From Candidatus Obscuribacterales bacterium (GTDB lineage: Bacteria > Cyanobacteriota > Vampirovibrionia > Obscuribacterales > Obscuribacteraceae): DNA of 38,542 nt. The position numbers were made by a program, and so were the translations under genes. Shown in pieces: positions 7,705 to 16,054 of the stretch; within the stretch, counting starts at the first letter, position 1; each line of letters begins with the position of its first letter. The stretch is from NCBI GenBank assembly GCA_020050835.1, contig JAGVKB010000070.1, positions 1-38,542 of the forward strand, in the 5' to 3' direction. The notes below the pieces were generated by a model, which did no database searches, was not told the origin of the DNA, and was given only the letters and a program-made list of their open reading frames with translations.

Positions 7705-9840
7705 TTACTTGCTGTAGAAACGCTGACCGGAAGCAGCCTTCTGGCTCAGCAGGGCAGCCGGCTTGTAGTTGTCGCCGGCAACCTTCTGATGCCATTCCAG
7801 CTTCTGCCGAACGACCTCGAGCCCAGTCTGATCGGCGTAGCGAAGCGGACCGCCCACGAACGGCGGGAAGCCGGTACCGAAGATCATCGCCAGGTCGAGC
7901 TGCGAAGCATCGGCGACGACTCCTTCCTGCAGGCAGAGAGCCGCCTCGTTGACCATCGCGAGCACGAGTCGGTCCCGAATCGCGCCGCCATCCATCTTCT
8001 TGGGAGCCGCAGTGATAGCAGCGAGCACGTCCGGATTGACGTCTCCACGCTTGCCGGTCTGCGCGTCGTAGAGATAGATGCCTTTGCCGCCCTTCTTGCC
8101 GAGCAGTTTGAGCTGCTCGATCTTGGCGAGAATCTCCGGCGGGCTCAGACGATCGCCGAACGCAGCGCGTCCGACCCGAATGACCTCACCGGCGATATCG
8201 AGACCGACCGCATCCAGCAGCTCGCCGGGACCCATCGGCATGCCGAACTCCTTCATGGCGCGGTCGATGTCCGTTACCGGCACACCGTCGACCATGAGCA
8301 CCATCGCCTCCCGCAGGTACGGGAAGAGGATCCGGTTGACCAGGAAGCCGGCGGAATCCCCGGCCAAAGCCGTGGTCTTGCCGAGCTTCGCGCCGAATCC
8401 GATGGCGCAAGCCAGCGTTGCATCCGAGGTCTGCTTGCCGCGAATGACCTCAACCAGCGGCATCTTGTGCACCGGGTTGAAGAAGTGCACGCCGACCACG
8501 TTGGCCGGATTGCGCGCGCCGTCGGCCAACTCAGTGACGGAGAGCGAAGAGGTGTTGGTGGCGAAGATGAATCGGTCGTTCTTCACGGCCTTTTCGACCT
8601 CCGCCAAGGCCGACTTCTTGATCTTCATCTTCTCGACGATTGCTTCGATCACAAAGTCGCAGCCCTCGAAATCGGCGTAGCTGCCGGTGCCCTTGATGGC
8701 ACCGTACCGCTTGTCCGCCTCCTCACGAGTGAGCTTGCGCTTCTCGACCAGACCCTCGAACAAGCCGGCGATGTTCTTCATCCCTCGCTCCAACGCTTGC
8801 GCGTTGATGTCGAAGAGGACAACTTCATAGCCGGCGTATGCCGCAGCCTGTGCGATGCCCGAGCCCATCACGCCGGCGCCGAGCACGCCGACCTTCTTGA
8901 TCGGCATATGACAGGTCGCGCCGGCAGGAGCCTTCTTCGACTCCTGCTGCGCGAAGAAGATGCCGACCAGGTTCTTCGAGACGTCCGTGACCGCCAGTTT
9001 GGCGAACGCTTGCGACTCGGCTTCATAGGCTTTGTCGGCAGGCTGAGTGGCAGCCGTGAAGATCACTTTGACCGCCTCGAGCGGCGCCGGATACTTGCCG
9101 CGCGTCTCGGCCATGATCGCCTTCGTAGCCATGGCGCGAACGATCTTCCGACCGAACGGGTTACGTTCCAGAGCCCACTTCATCGCCGAGGCTTTGAACG
9201 GGGCGTTGAACCGCTTCGTCTTGGCGCCCAGCGCTACTTCTTCGGCGCGCTTCATGGCGCCTTCGACCGGCACCACTTCGGAGGCCAGGCCCATCTTCCA
9301 GGCCTTTTTCGCATCGACCGTCTTGCCGGTGGTGACCAGCTCGAGCGCGGCTTGAATGCCGAGCAACCGAGTCAGGCGAACGGTGCCGCCCCAACCCGGG
9401 ATAAAGCCCAGCTTCACCTCCGGCACACCAATCTGGGTCTTGGCGCTGTCGGTGACGAGACGCTCGTCGCAAGCGACGGCCAGCTCGGTGCCACCACCGA
9501 GGCAGGTGCCGTTGATCAAGCAGACCACCTTGTAGGGCAGCTGGTCGATCTCGGCGAAGAGCTCCTTACCGAGCTTGGAAGCACGATAAGCCAATTCCAT
9601 CGGCTGGCTCTGGAGCTCCTGGATTTCGTTGATGTTGGCGCCGGCCACGAAATTGTCGCTTTTGCCGGAGCAGATGATCAGCCCCTTGACCGCGGGGTTG
9701 GCCTTGACGTTGTCGACGGTGCCCTTGAGCTCCGTCAACACCTGCGAAGACAGCAGGTTGACCTTGCTGTCTTCCAGATCGATCGTGATGACCGCCACGC
9801 CGCTGCCGAGGACTTTCAGATGAACAGAGGTGTTTACCAT
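7705..9840 (-). CDS. fadB: Fused enoyl-CoA hydratase / 3-hydroxyacyl-CoA dehydrogenase
   Basis: 711 aa, the length of FadB/FadJ proteins. The N-terminal crotonase domain (about 1-190) has the oxyanion loop GANINEI and both acid/base glutamates, Glu119 in GGGTEL and Glu141 in GVPEV, so it should hydrate trans-2-enoyl-CoA. The Rossmann domain starts at 317 with GAGVMGSG (321-328, NAD binding). The catalytic His452 lies in VHFFNPVHKM with Glu464 following, and the C-terminal HAD domains are complete (about 495-711). It catalyses the second and third steps of fatty-acid beta-oxidation in the cytoplasm. AGAGGG precedes the ATG. The thiolase gene ends 36 nt upstream, so the two form an operon and probably a multienzyme complex. 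It could equally be named fadJ. Confidence 0.96.
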   Translation of the reverse strand: MVNTSVHLKVLGSGVAVITIDLEDSKVNLLSSQVLTELKGTVDNVKANPAVKGLIICSGKSDNFVAGANINEIQELQSQPMELAYRASKLGKELFAEIDQLPYKVVCLINGTCLGGGTELAVACDERLVTDSAKTQIGVPEVKLGFIPGWGGTVRLTRLLGIQAALELVTTGKTVDAKKAWKMGLASEVVPVEGAMKRAEEVALGAKTKRFNAPFKASAMKWALERNPFGRKIVRAMATKAIMAETRGKYPAPLEAVKVIFTAATQPADKAYEAESQAFAKLAVTDVSKNLVGIFFAQQESKKAPAGATCHMPIKKVGVLGAGVMGSGIAQAAAYAGYEVVLFDINAQALERGMKNIAGLFEGLVEKRKLTREEADKRYGAIKGTGSYADFEGCDFVIEAIVEKMKIKKSALAEVEKAVKNDRFIFATNTSSLSVTELADGARNPANVVGVHFFNPVHKMPLVEVIRGKQTSDATLACAIGFGAKLGKTTALAGDSAGFLVNRILFPYLREAMVLMVDGVPVTDIDRAMKEFGMPMGPGELLDAVGLDIAGEVIRVGRAAFGDRLSPPEILAKIEQLKLLGKKGGKGIYLYDAQTGKRGDVNPDVLAAITAAPKKMDGGAIRDRLVLAMVNEAALCLQEGVVADASQLDLAMIFGTGFPPFVGGPLRYADQTGLEVVRQKLEWHQKVAGDNYKPAALLSQKAASGQRFYSK

Positions 9841-9876
9841 GGGAATATCCCTCTTGGAGTACTTGGTTCGGGGAGG

Positions 9877-11187
9877 TTATCGCTGCTCCGGCGCTTCGAT
9901 CAGGACAGCAATGCCCTGACCGCCGCCGATGCAAAGCGCCGCAACGCCGCGCTTCTTGCCGCGCAGCCTGAGCTCATGAGCGAGCGAGAGAATGATTCGA
10001 GCGCCGGACATGCCGATCGGGTGACCGAGCGCAATGGCGCCGCCGTTGACGTTGACCTTGTTGCGATCGAGACCGAGGAGCTTTTCGCAGCCCACGTACT
10101 GAGCAGCAAAAGCTTCGTTGATTTCGAACAGGTCGATGTCGTTGACGGTCAAGTTGTTCTTGGCCAGGAGCTTCTGGATGGCGACCACCGGTCCCAAGCC
10201 CATCTGCTCCGGGTCGAGCCCGGCGTGTGCGAAGTCGACCAGCTGAGCCAGCCGCTCCAGACCGAGCGCGTCGGCCTTGGCGTCGGAGGCCAGGACGAGC
10301 GCGCAGGCACCATCATTGATACCAGACGCGTTGCCGGCCGTGATGTCCTTGGCCCGCTTGTCGGCCGGCTGAGGCTTGGTGCCGAGCAGGCGGGAGACGA
10401 AGCGCTCGACGATGCCGCCCAGTCCCTGCTTGGGCTTCTGATTGAAAGCCGAGCGCAAAGCGGCCAGCTTTTCGAGCGAGGTTTCGCGCGGGTGTTCGTC
10501 GACACCGAAGAAGCCCCGTCCCGGCACTTCAATCGGGTCGATTTCGCAGGCGAAACGGCCCTTCTTGATCGCTTCGGCCGCCAGCTGCTGCGAGCGCAGA
10601 GCGTACTCGTCCATCTCCGCCCGGCTGACGCCGTAGGCGTCGGCGACGCGCTGAGCGGTGTACGACATATACACCGATTTGGGGTCCCAGACGATGTCAC
10701 GCGGAGCCAAACCATCGTCGGCCACCTTGAAAGTGACCGGCAGCGGAGCGAACTTCGGCAGCCACTTCAGAAAGCGGCTCTTGAAGCGCTGCTTGCCCGA
10801 GATCAGATAAGGAACGGTTGACATCGACTCGGCACCGCCGGCCAGGTAAAGTTCGCCTTCACCGAGCGCGATGTCTTTCATCGCCTGAACCGCCGCTTCC
10901 ATGCCCGAACCGCATTCGCGGTGAACGGTCATGGCCGGGACGTGAGGAGGCAGTCCGGCATTAAGCGCCGCCAGGCGGGCCGGATTGACGAAGTAAGTGT
11001 TGCCCTGGTACTTCATTCCCAGGTAGACGCCATCGAGGTGATCGCCGGTGACACCGGCGCGCCGCAGGGCGTTCTTGAAAACGTGCTCGGCCATCTTCTC
11101 GACACCGACGTCACGCAGACTTCGCCCGTAAGAACCAATCGCAGTCCGGCTGCCAGAGACGAGCCAGACCTTTCTTCCTGTTTTCAT
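9877..11187 (-). CDS. fadA: Acetyl-CoA acyltransferase (3-ketoacyl-CoA thiolase)
   Basis: 436 aa from ATG 11187, chosen because GAGAGG lies just upstream and thiolases begin close to the KxWLVSGSRTAIG strand; 29 extra in-frame residues upstream do not fit the family. The nucleophile is Cys92 (HRECGSG). NEAFAAQ (357-363), His389 (ALGHPIGMSG) and Cys419 (LCIGGGQG) complete the active site. It cleaves 3-ketoacyl-CoA with CoA to acetyl-CoA and a shortened acyl-CoA, the last step of beta-oxidation. At 436 aa it is longer than most 390-aa thiolases, because of an extension in the loop domain around 210-300; this size matches FadI-type partners of FadJ. It is first gene of the pair with fadB. Confidence 0.95.
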   Translation of the reverse strand: MKTGRKVWLVSGSRTAIGSYGRSLRDVGVEKMAEHVFKNALRRAGVTGDHLDGVYLGMKYQGNTYFVNPARLAALNAGLPPHVPAMTVHRECGSGMEAAVQAMKDIALGEGELYLAGGAESMSTVPYLISGKQRFKSRFLKWLPKFAPLPVTFKVADDGLAPRDIVWDPKSVYMSYTAQRVADAYGVSRAEMDEYALRSQQLAAEAIKKGRFACEIDPIEVPGRGFFGVDEHPRETSLEKLAALRSAFNQKPKQGLGGIVERFVSRLLGTKPQPADKRAKDITAGNASGINDGACALVLASDAKADALGLERLAQLVDFAHAGLDPEQMGLGPVVAIQKLLAKNNLTVNDIDLFEINEAFAAQYVGCEKLLGLDRNKVNVNGGAIALGHPIGMSGARIILSLAHELRLRGKKRGVAALCIGGGQGIAVLIEAPEQR

Positions 11188-11283
11188 GGGAACCTCTCGG
11201 AAGTTGGGGGGCCGCACCTTCTTGGCACTAGCCCGCTGTTTGTGGAAAACAGAATGGATGAAGTTTAGCATCATTAGATGGGC

Positions 11284-11335
11284 GCCTCGGCTCGCTCACA
11301 CACGACTGTAAAGTCATGCGCGGACGAGCCGAGGC
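11284..11335 (-). terminator. Stem-loop after the third patatin gene
   Basis: GCCTCGGCTCG (11284-11294) pairs perfectly with CGAGCCGAGGC (11325-11335) over a 30-nt loop, about 70 nt past the stop at 11407. There is no U-tract. Confidence 0.5.
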
Positions 11336-11406
11336 CACCCCTACGCTACGCCGCGTAATGCAGAACGCGCCGAGCGTTCCGCCGATACATCTCATCCCGC
11401 CTGCTC

Positions 11407-12477
11407 TCAGTACAGTCCGTGTGACGCAAGCAACGCTTCCGTGCGGTCGGCGCGCTCACCCGGTTTGATAGCAGTGCGCTTGATCTCTTCGTACGCCTTG
11501 GCGATGGTCAGGGCCTTCTCCAGCTTTTCGCCGGTGAGCATCCCGGCATCTCGCAAGCTGTAGCACGTGGCGACAAAACCAGCCATCAGGCCCGCCCATT
11601 TGCGGTCGGGGTCGAGAGTAAACTCAAGTGCATCGAACTCCTTGATCTCCGGCCTGACCAGAATGGTCCCGTCGGAATTCAGAGGAGTTTTGCCCTCCAC
11701 CGGGCAGTGCTTGCCGCAGATGATGCGCCAGAACACCTTCCATAGGAAGAACATGACCACCGGTCGTTCGACCGTGCCCTCGCCGATGTCGACGCAGATC
11801 AACCGCTCGTGCTTCGCTCCCATATGCCTGGTGAGCGGCCCGACCGGAGTGCGTCCATCGATGCTGAGCGCGCCGTCGAAGAGGTAGTGACCGCGGTACT
11901 TGACCGCGTCGAAGACGCCCGGAATGGCCGCCGTCGCTCGCACAGCCAGCCCCACCGGCGGTGGCACCTTCGCAAGCTGCCGGCGGGTGCCGTTCAGTTT
12001 GTACTCGAAGACGCCGTCCTTGGTAAAGACGAACTGCGACGAACCATCGGCCGCCACCGTCCAGAAGTTTTCCGGCCAGGCGGGACAGTGCTCGTCGATG
12101 AACTTCCCGAGCAGGTACGAGCTGAACAGCCCTTTGCGAGGGCGAACCAGCAGATAGAAGTTGTCCTTAAGGAAGTACGTCACGATCACCTTCAGCAGGC
12201 TGGCGTGACGCGTAATCAGGTCGGAGAAGTTGGTCTTGACGGCCAGGTGCGCCAACTTGATCGGATGGAAACCGGCGGCCAGCAGAGCCGTGGGAATGGA
12301 CCCGCCGCTCGCGCCACCGATGTGCTTGAACTTGTTGAGATCAGCCAGGTGGCAAGCCAGAATCGCGCCCGCCCCAGCAAGTATCGCCCGCGAACCACCG
12401 CTGCCGATCAGAAGGCTAACTTCTGTATCGTGAGCGGCCGGAGTCGCAGACGAAACCGTGTCATCAGCAGGTTTCAT
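11407..12477 (-). CDS. Patatin-like acyl hydrolase, copy 3
   Basis: 356 aa, starting 5 nt after GGAGG. The glycine-rich oxyanion segment GSGGSR (25-30) is followed by the nucleophile Ser57 in GGASGGS (GxSxG), and the catalytic Asp201 lies in LFDGAL, so the Ser-Asp dyad of patatins is complete. ATAAIPGVFDA (181-191) matches the family's second core strand. There is no signal peptide, so it should act in the cytoplasm on acylglycerols, phospholipids or another acyl ester. It is one of three tandem paralogues of 352-356 aa and is separated from the others by stem-loops. The thiolase/fadB pair follows on the same strand, which suggests the released fatty acids feed beta-oxidation. Confidence 0.92.
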   Translation of the reverse strand: MKPADDTVSSATPAAHDTEVSLLIGSGGSRAILAGAGAILACHLADLNKFKHIGGASGGSIPTALLAAGFHPIKLAHLAVKTNFSDLITRHASLLKVIVTYFLKDNFYLLVRPRKGLFSSYLLGKFIDEHCPAWPENFWTVAADGSSQFVFTKDGVFEYKLNGTRRQLAKVPPPVGLAVRATAAIPGVFDAVKYRGHYLFDGALSIDGRTPVGPLTRHMGAKHERLICVDIGEGTVERPVVMFFLWKVFWRIICGKHCPVEGKTPLNSDGTILVRPEIKEFDALEFTLDPDRKWAGLMAGFVATCYSLRDAGMLTGEKLEKALTIAKAYEEIKRTAIKPGERADRTEALLASHGLY

Positions 12478-12537
12478 AGTAACCTCCAGAACTTCTGGCG
12501 AATGACAGCGCAGAGCAACGGGTCAGCCCCTCGGGGG

Positions 12538-12604
12538 CCGGCTCGTGGCGGGAGCTGCTTCGCTTGTCGAAACGCATGACAGCAGCCCCCGCGAGTGGAG
12601 CCGG
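12538..12604 (-). terminator. Stem-loop between patatin copies 2 and 3
   Basis: CCGGCTC (12538-12544) pairs with GAGCCGG (12598-12604), and GCGGGAGCTGCT with AGCAGCCCCCGC inside it, giving a long imperfect stem 70 nt after the copy-2 stop. There is no U-tract. Confidence 0.5.
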
Positions 12605-12673
12605 TAGTAGAACAGCAGAGAACAGGCGCGGTTGACACACAACCCGCCCGGCCAACCGCTCGCGAGAGTTTGG

Positions 12674-13732
12674 TTAGTACAGACCGAACCGTGCGACCAG
12701 CTCTTGCGTGCGGGCAGCCAGCTCGCCAGGACGCTTGGGTTCGCGCTCGATCTGGGCGTAAGACGAGACTACCTCGTTGACCAGATCCAGCTTGGCACCG
12801 GAGATGAGCGAGCGCTCCGAAAAACGGGCGACCGTGCTGGTGAAGCCGGACATGATCACCTGCCATTTTTGATCGTCGCTCAGCTTGAGATCGAGCGTTT
12901 GAATCGCCGCGGCCGGAGGTTGCACGAGCAGCACGCCTTCGGAATCGGTAGGTTCGAACGGCACCGGCTCGCAGCAATCGCCGCACACGAGCTGGCGAAG
13001 CACTCGCCAGAAGATGTGCTCGCGGCTGGCAGCCGTCGCGTCTTCCTCACCGACATCGCAAGCGACGATCGCTCCCGGCTTGGCATTGACATACTGCTTG
13101 GCGATTCGGGTCGGGCACGGCTCGCCGGTGAGCGCTCCGTCGAGCAGCAGCTCGCCGTCGAAATCCACACCGTCAATGATGCCAGGGACAGCACAGGTAG
13201 CTCGGATCGCCAGACCGACCGGAGCCGGCCGGTCGGAGATCATCACCAGCTGGCCTTTCGGCTTGAGCTCGTAGACACCATCAGCGGTGAACAAGAAGGA
13301 GCGCGAACCGGACACAGCCACCGTCCAGTAATTGGCCGGCCAGGTCGGCGCGAACTTCTCGACAAACTTTCCGAGCTTCTCGGAATCCAGAACGCCGCGT
13401 CCGTGACGGCGCTTCCAGAGGCAGTTCTTGACGAAGAATGCCCACCAGACTTTGACCAAACTCACCCTCGGGGTGAGCTGGCTGACGAAGTCGACTTCGA
13501 TCACGTTGTGGACGATCTCCTTGATCGGCACACCGGCGGCCAGCATCAAGGCCGGAATGGACCCGCCGCTAACACCACTGATAGTGCGCCAGCGAGTGCG
13601 GCCGGCCAGCTGGCTGGCCATGAGAAAACCGGTGCAAGCAAGAACAGCCCGGGAACCGCCGGCTCCCAGAATCAAGTCCGGCTGATCGGGGGTGTCCAAA
13701 AGGGTAATAGCAGGCTTTTGGTCAGGGCGCAT
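12674..13732 (-). CDS. Patatin-like acyl hydrolase, copy 2
   Basis: 352 aa from ATG 13732, 8 nt after GGAGG; in-frame sequence further upstream crosses a hairpin and is unlike its sisters. GAGGSR (23-28), Ser55 in GVSGGS and Asp198 in LLDGAL give the complete dyad. CAVPGIIDG (180-188) and the tail GELAARTQELVARFGLY are shared with the other copies. Cytosolic and probably an esterase, phospholipase or acylglycerol lipase; substrate unknown. The three copies differ widely outside the core, so the duplications look old rather than recent, and each may have its own substrate preference. Confidence 0.92.
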   Translation of the reverse strand: MRPDQKPAITLLDTPDQPDLILGAGGSRAVLACTGFLMASQLAGRTRWRTISGVSGGSIPALMLAAGVPIKEIVHNVIEVDFVSQLTPRVSLVKVWWAFFVKNCLWKRRHGRGVLDSEKLGKFVEKFAPTWPANYWTVAVSGSRSFLFTADGVYELKPKGQLVMISDRPAPVGLAIRATCAVPGIIDGVDFDGELLLDGALTGEPCPTRIAKQYVNAKPGAIVACDVGEEDATAASREHIFWRVLRQLVCGDCCEPVPFEPTDSEGVLLVQPPAAAIQTLDLKLSDDQKWQVIMSGFTSTVARFSERSLISGAKLDLVNEVVSSYAQIEREPKRPGELAARTQELVARFGLY

Positions 13733-13803
13733 GATTACGGCCTCCTTGTTAAGAGCGCGTATGTTTACCTTGACCCGCGTGACGGGCGCAGGAATTTCAG
13801 ATG

Positions 13804-13845
13804 CGCTCTCAGTGACCGGCGAAATTCGCCGGCTCGCCGAGAGCG
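13804..13845 (-). other. Stem-loop in the leader of patatin copy 2
   Basis: CGCTCTC (13804-13810) pairs with GAGAGCG (13839-13845), and inside it CCGGCGAA pairs with TTCGCCGG (13816-13832). It lies 70 nt upstream of the copy-2 start codon and just below the terminator-like hairpin of copy 1. Confidence 0.5.
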
Positions 13846-13901
13846 ATGTAAGCAACCTTGCCGAGCCGGGCGGGACAGGAAATGGCCGCCTTGCATGCGC
13901 T

Positions 13902-13935
13902 GGCAGAGAAGAGCTGCAAGCAGCTCTTCTCTGCC
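13902..13935 (-). terminator. Perfect 16-bp hairpin after patatin copy 1
   Basis: GGCAGAGAAGAGCTGC and GCAGCTCTTCTCTGCC pair without a mismatch over 2 nt, 14 nt past the copy-1 stop. It is followed by CATTTCC, not a U-tract. Confidence 0.6.
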
Positions 13936-13949
13936 TTTCGAGGCAACTA

Positions 13950-15011
13950 TTAGAACAAGCTGTAGCCTGTCAAAAGCTTCTCAGTTCGCGCTGCCAGCTC
14001 TCCTTCCGGAAGTTCCTCCTGCAAGATCGCCTGGAAGGACCGGCCGATCTCTTTGGCGCTGTCAAGCCGCGAGCCGCTCAAAAGCCCGACCTTTTCCAGC
14101 TCGGCAACCGCGCTTGCGAAGCCGGACATGACCGCTTCCCACTTTTGGTCGCGCGTCAGCGTGAACTGAAGCGAACGAACGCTCGTCGCCGGCGGCCGAA
14201 TCAAGATCGTTCCCTGCGAGTAGCGAGGGATGTCGGAGCCAGGCTCGGGCAAGCAGCCCTCACCACAGACCAGCTTCCACAAGCGGCGGATACGCCGGTC
14301 CATTTTGCCTTTCTTCTCTTCGCCCACGTCGCAGGCGATGATCCGTTCGGCCGGCTGCTTGAGGGTGCGTCTGACGATGCCCACCGGGCAACGACCGTCG
14401 ATGCCGAGCGCTCCGTCGAAAAGGTACAAGATCTTTCCGTCGAGCGTAAACGGCACGGCGTCGATAATGCCAGGAACCGCGCAACTGGCTCGAATAGCCA
14501 GTCCGACCGGCACCGGCCCGCTGACCTTGCGGCACGAGTCCTCACTGTACTCGTAGACACCGTCAGCCTTGAACAACCACTGGGTCTTGCCGACAGCGGC
14601 AACAGTCCAGTAATTGGCAGGCCAGGTCGGTGCCAGCGAGTCGATGAACTCGCCGAGCTTATCGGAAGCCAGCACACCCCTGCGGGGGCGGGTCTTCTCG
14701 TAGCGGTCTTTCATGATGTAAGCAAGGAGGACCTTTACCAGACTGCCGTGTCTGGTGAGCTTGCTGGCGAAATCCAGATCGATCGTCATGCGGACGATTT
14801 TGGTCGGATGGACACCGGCAGCGAGCATGACAGTGGGAATCGACCCACCGCTTGCACCGCCCAGGCTGTTCCAATTGGCCAGTCCCGCCTGATGACACGC
14901 CAGAATCGCGCCTGAGGTGGCTAGAATCGCTCGCGAGCCGCCAGCGCCGCCGACCAGGTTGTGGTCTTGCAGTGCAGCGGCTGGAGCCGGATTGCCCACG
15001 TTTTGCGACAT
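13950..15011 (-). CDS. Patatin-like acyl hydrolase, copy 1
   Basis: 353 aa from ATG 15011, 8 nt after GGAG. A longer reading up to 15101 would need a TTG start and adds residues absent from the sister proteins. GAGGSR (22-27), the nucleophile Ser54 in GGASGGS, and Asp199 in LFDGAL are all present, with CAVPGIIDA (177-185). The tail is GELAARTEKLLTGYSLF. It is the promoter-proximal gene of the trio and faces the 1-kb spacer shared with the acyl-CoA synthetase gene, where two similar palindromes lie 180-210 bp upstream. Like its sisters it lacks a signal peptide. Confidence 0.92.
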   Translation of the reverse strand: MSQNVGNPAPAAALQDHNLVGGAGGSRAILATSGAILACHQAGLANWNSLGGASGGSIPTVMLAAGVHPTKIVRMTIDLDFASKLTRHGSLVKVLLAYIMKDRYEKTRPRRGVLASDKLGEFIDSLAPTWPANYWTVAAVGKTQWLFKADGVYEYSEDSCRKVSGPVPVGLAIRASCAVPGIIDAVPFTLDGKILYLFDGALGIDGRCPVGIVRRTLKQPAERIIACDVGEEKKGKMDRRIRRLWKLVCGEGCLPEPGSDIPRYSQGTILIRPPATSVRSLQFTLTRDQKWEAVMSGFASAVAELEKVGLLSGSRLDSAKEIGRSFQAILQEELPEGELAARTEKLLTGYSLF

Positions 15012-15191
15012 GGTGTGCTCCAGTCCGGAGAATTTAAAGTCCGCGCGCCGCGCAGCTTTTACATCTCCTGGAAATTGAGGTTGTGATGCTTCTGTCTCCA
15101 AAACGTTGGAAACAGACGAGCTGTATACGAGTGCAGGATTGGTGTTGCTAGATCTTGTGAGGCTGACTCGTCATGGAATGTGAAGAAAAGT

Positions 15192-15222
15192 TGTGATCAC
15201 ATGGTATTAGGCTGTCATGACA
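15192..15222. promoter_or_regulatory. Paired 10-bp palindromes, candidate operator
   Basis: TGTGATCACA (15192-15201) and TGTCATGACA (15213-15222) are both perfect palindromes fitting TGTNATNACA, with centres 21 bp apart, i.e. on the same face of the helix. They lie 181 bp upstream of patatin copy 1. The regulator is not known. Confidence 0.5.
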
Positions 15223-15970
15223 AGTCTCAAGGATCACGAAGGCTGTACCTTCTACAAAATTTCTCACTCTGAGCGCTCAAGATTTATGCCGGTAGCTGAG
15301 ATAGCTTGGCCAAGCATGTTCAGAGGAGGACAACAGTTTCAGCTCAAACAACTTCTATTGACAACAAAGCAAGTTGCCTGACTGATGGCAAAAGGAAGCT
15401 TTTTTATTGGTATCGCAGACGCCACCAAAACGGACTGCAATTGGTAGTTGCAAAGCAGTGTGACAGGGGCCTTTCTGCTCGGATTTCTTACACCGGCATC
15501 ATCTTTCGTCGCCGGCGATTACAGCTCTCGACGCTTTGCTAGGGAAAACAAACCATCAGCTTAGTTGCGCTTCACATACAACTAAAAGTCAGTCCCGCTG
15601 CCACGGTCAACCTTACGACCCGATCTGCCGCTGTCTGCCTTGCTTGCTTTGAGCGATCAACAAAAGAGCTGCCGCAGTTCTGCTAAGCGTCAATACTTTG
15701 TTTGTTGACCGACCGGCACCTGCCTAACGATTTGACAGCAGCTCTCTTTAGAACCTAAAAGATTGCCAAGCTCATTGTTTGAAGCAATGAATCGCTTGTT
15801 TTCACTCAAGCGATTTAGCTAGCTTCAGCTTGTATTGATGTACCCCTACAAGCTCAGTTAGCAGAGTCAAATCTCTCTCAAGACCAACTCTTCTGTCACA
15901 GCCACTTCTCAATAACTCCACCCCGACAAGTAGGTCTGGCTGGTTGAGCTTGCTGTCGTGTGCCGACTTC

Positions 15971-15982
15971 ATTTCATGAAAT
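15971..15982. promoter_or_regulatory. 12-bp palindrome upstream of acyl-CoA synthetase
   Basis: ATTTCATGAAAT is a perfect palindrome 72 bp before the acyl-CoA synthetase start, a position suitable for a repressor site. Confidence 0.35.
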
Positions 15983-16054
15983 TAGCAGTGGACTGCCCTC
16001 GCGGTCTCACTGCAAGGGCCGGACGGCTTTCCGTCTGGTTGAAGGAGGAAAGGT

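Larger units (their letters stand above)
15012..16054. other. 1-kb divergent regulatory spacer
   Basis: No convincing gene; a 78-aa plus frame at 15306 has no usable start site. The stretch is clearly lower in GC than the flanking genes. It holds several dyads: TGTGATCACA and TGTCATGACA (15192-15222), AATCGCTTG/CAAGCGATT (15790-15815), AGCTTGTA/TACAAGCT (15827-15854) and ATTTCATGAAAT (15971-15982). Two hairpins lie directly before the acyl-CoA synthetase ribosome site: GCCCT/AGGGC (15995-16019) and CCGGACGG-CTTT-CCGTCTGG (16019-16038). Confidence 0.6.

Noticed and set aside
7666-10821. Plus-strand open frame of 1051 codons
   Set aside because: It lies wholly antisense to fadB and the thiolase, which have complete catalytic motifs. 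The G/C-ending codons of those genes leave the antisense frame nearly free of stops. The product is Arg/His/Leu-rich without any domain.
12632-14915. Long plus-strand frames (12632-14131 and 13692-14915)
   Set aside because: Antisense shadows of patatin copies 1 and 2; no ribosome sites and no recognisable protein features.
15306-15542. Possible 78-aa gene in the divergent spacer
   Set aside because: Starts with TTG without an upstream ribosome site. An AGAGGAGG occurs inside the frame but no start codon follows it at the right distance. Composition is not protein-like.
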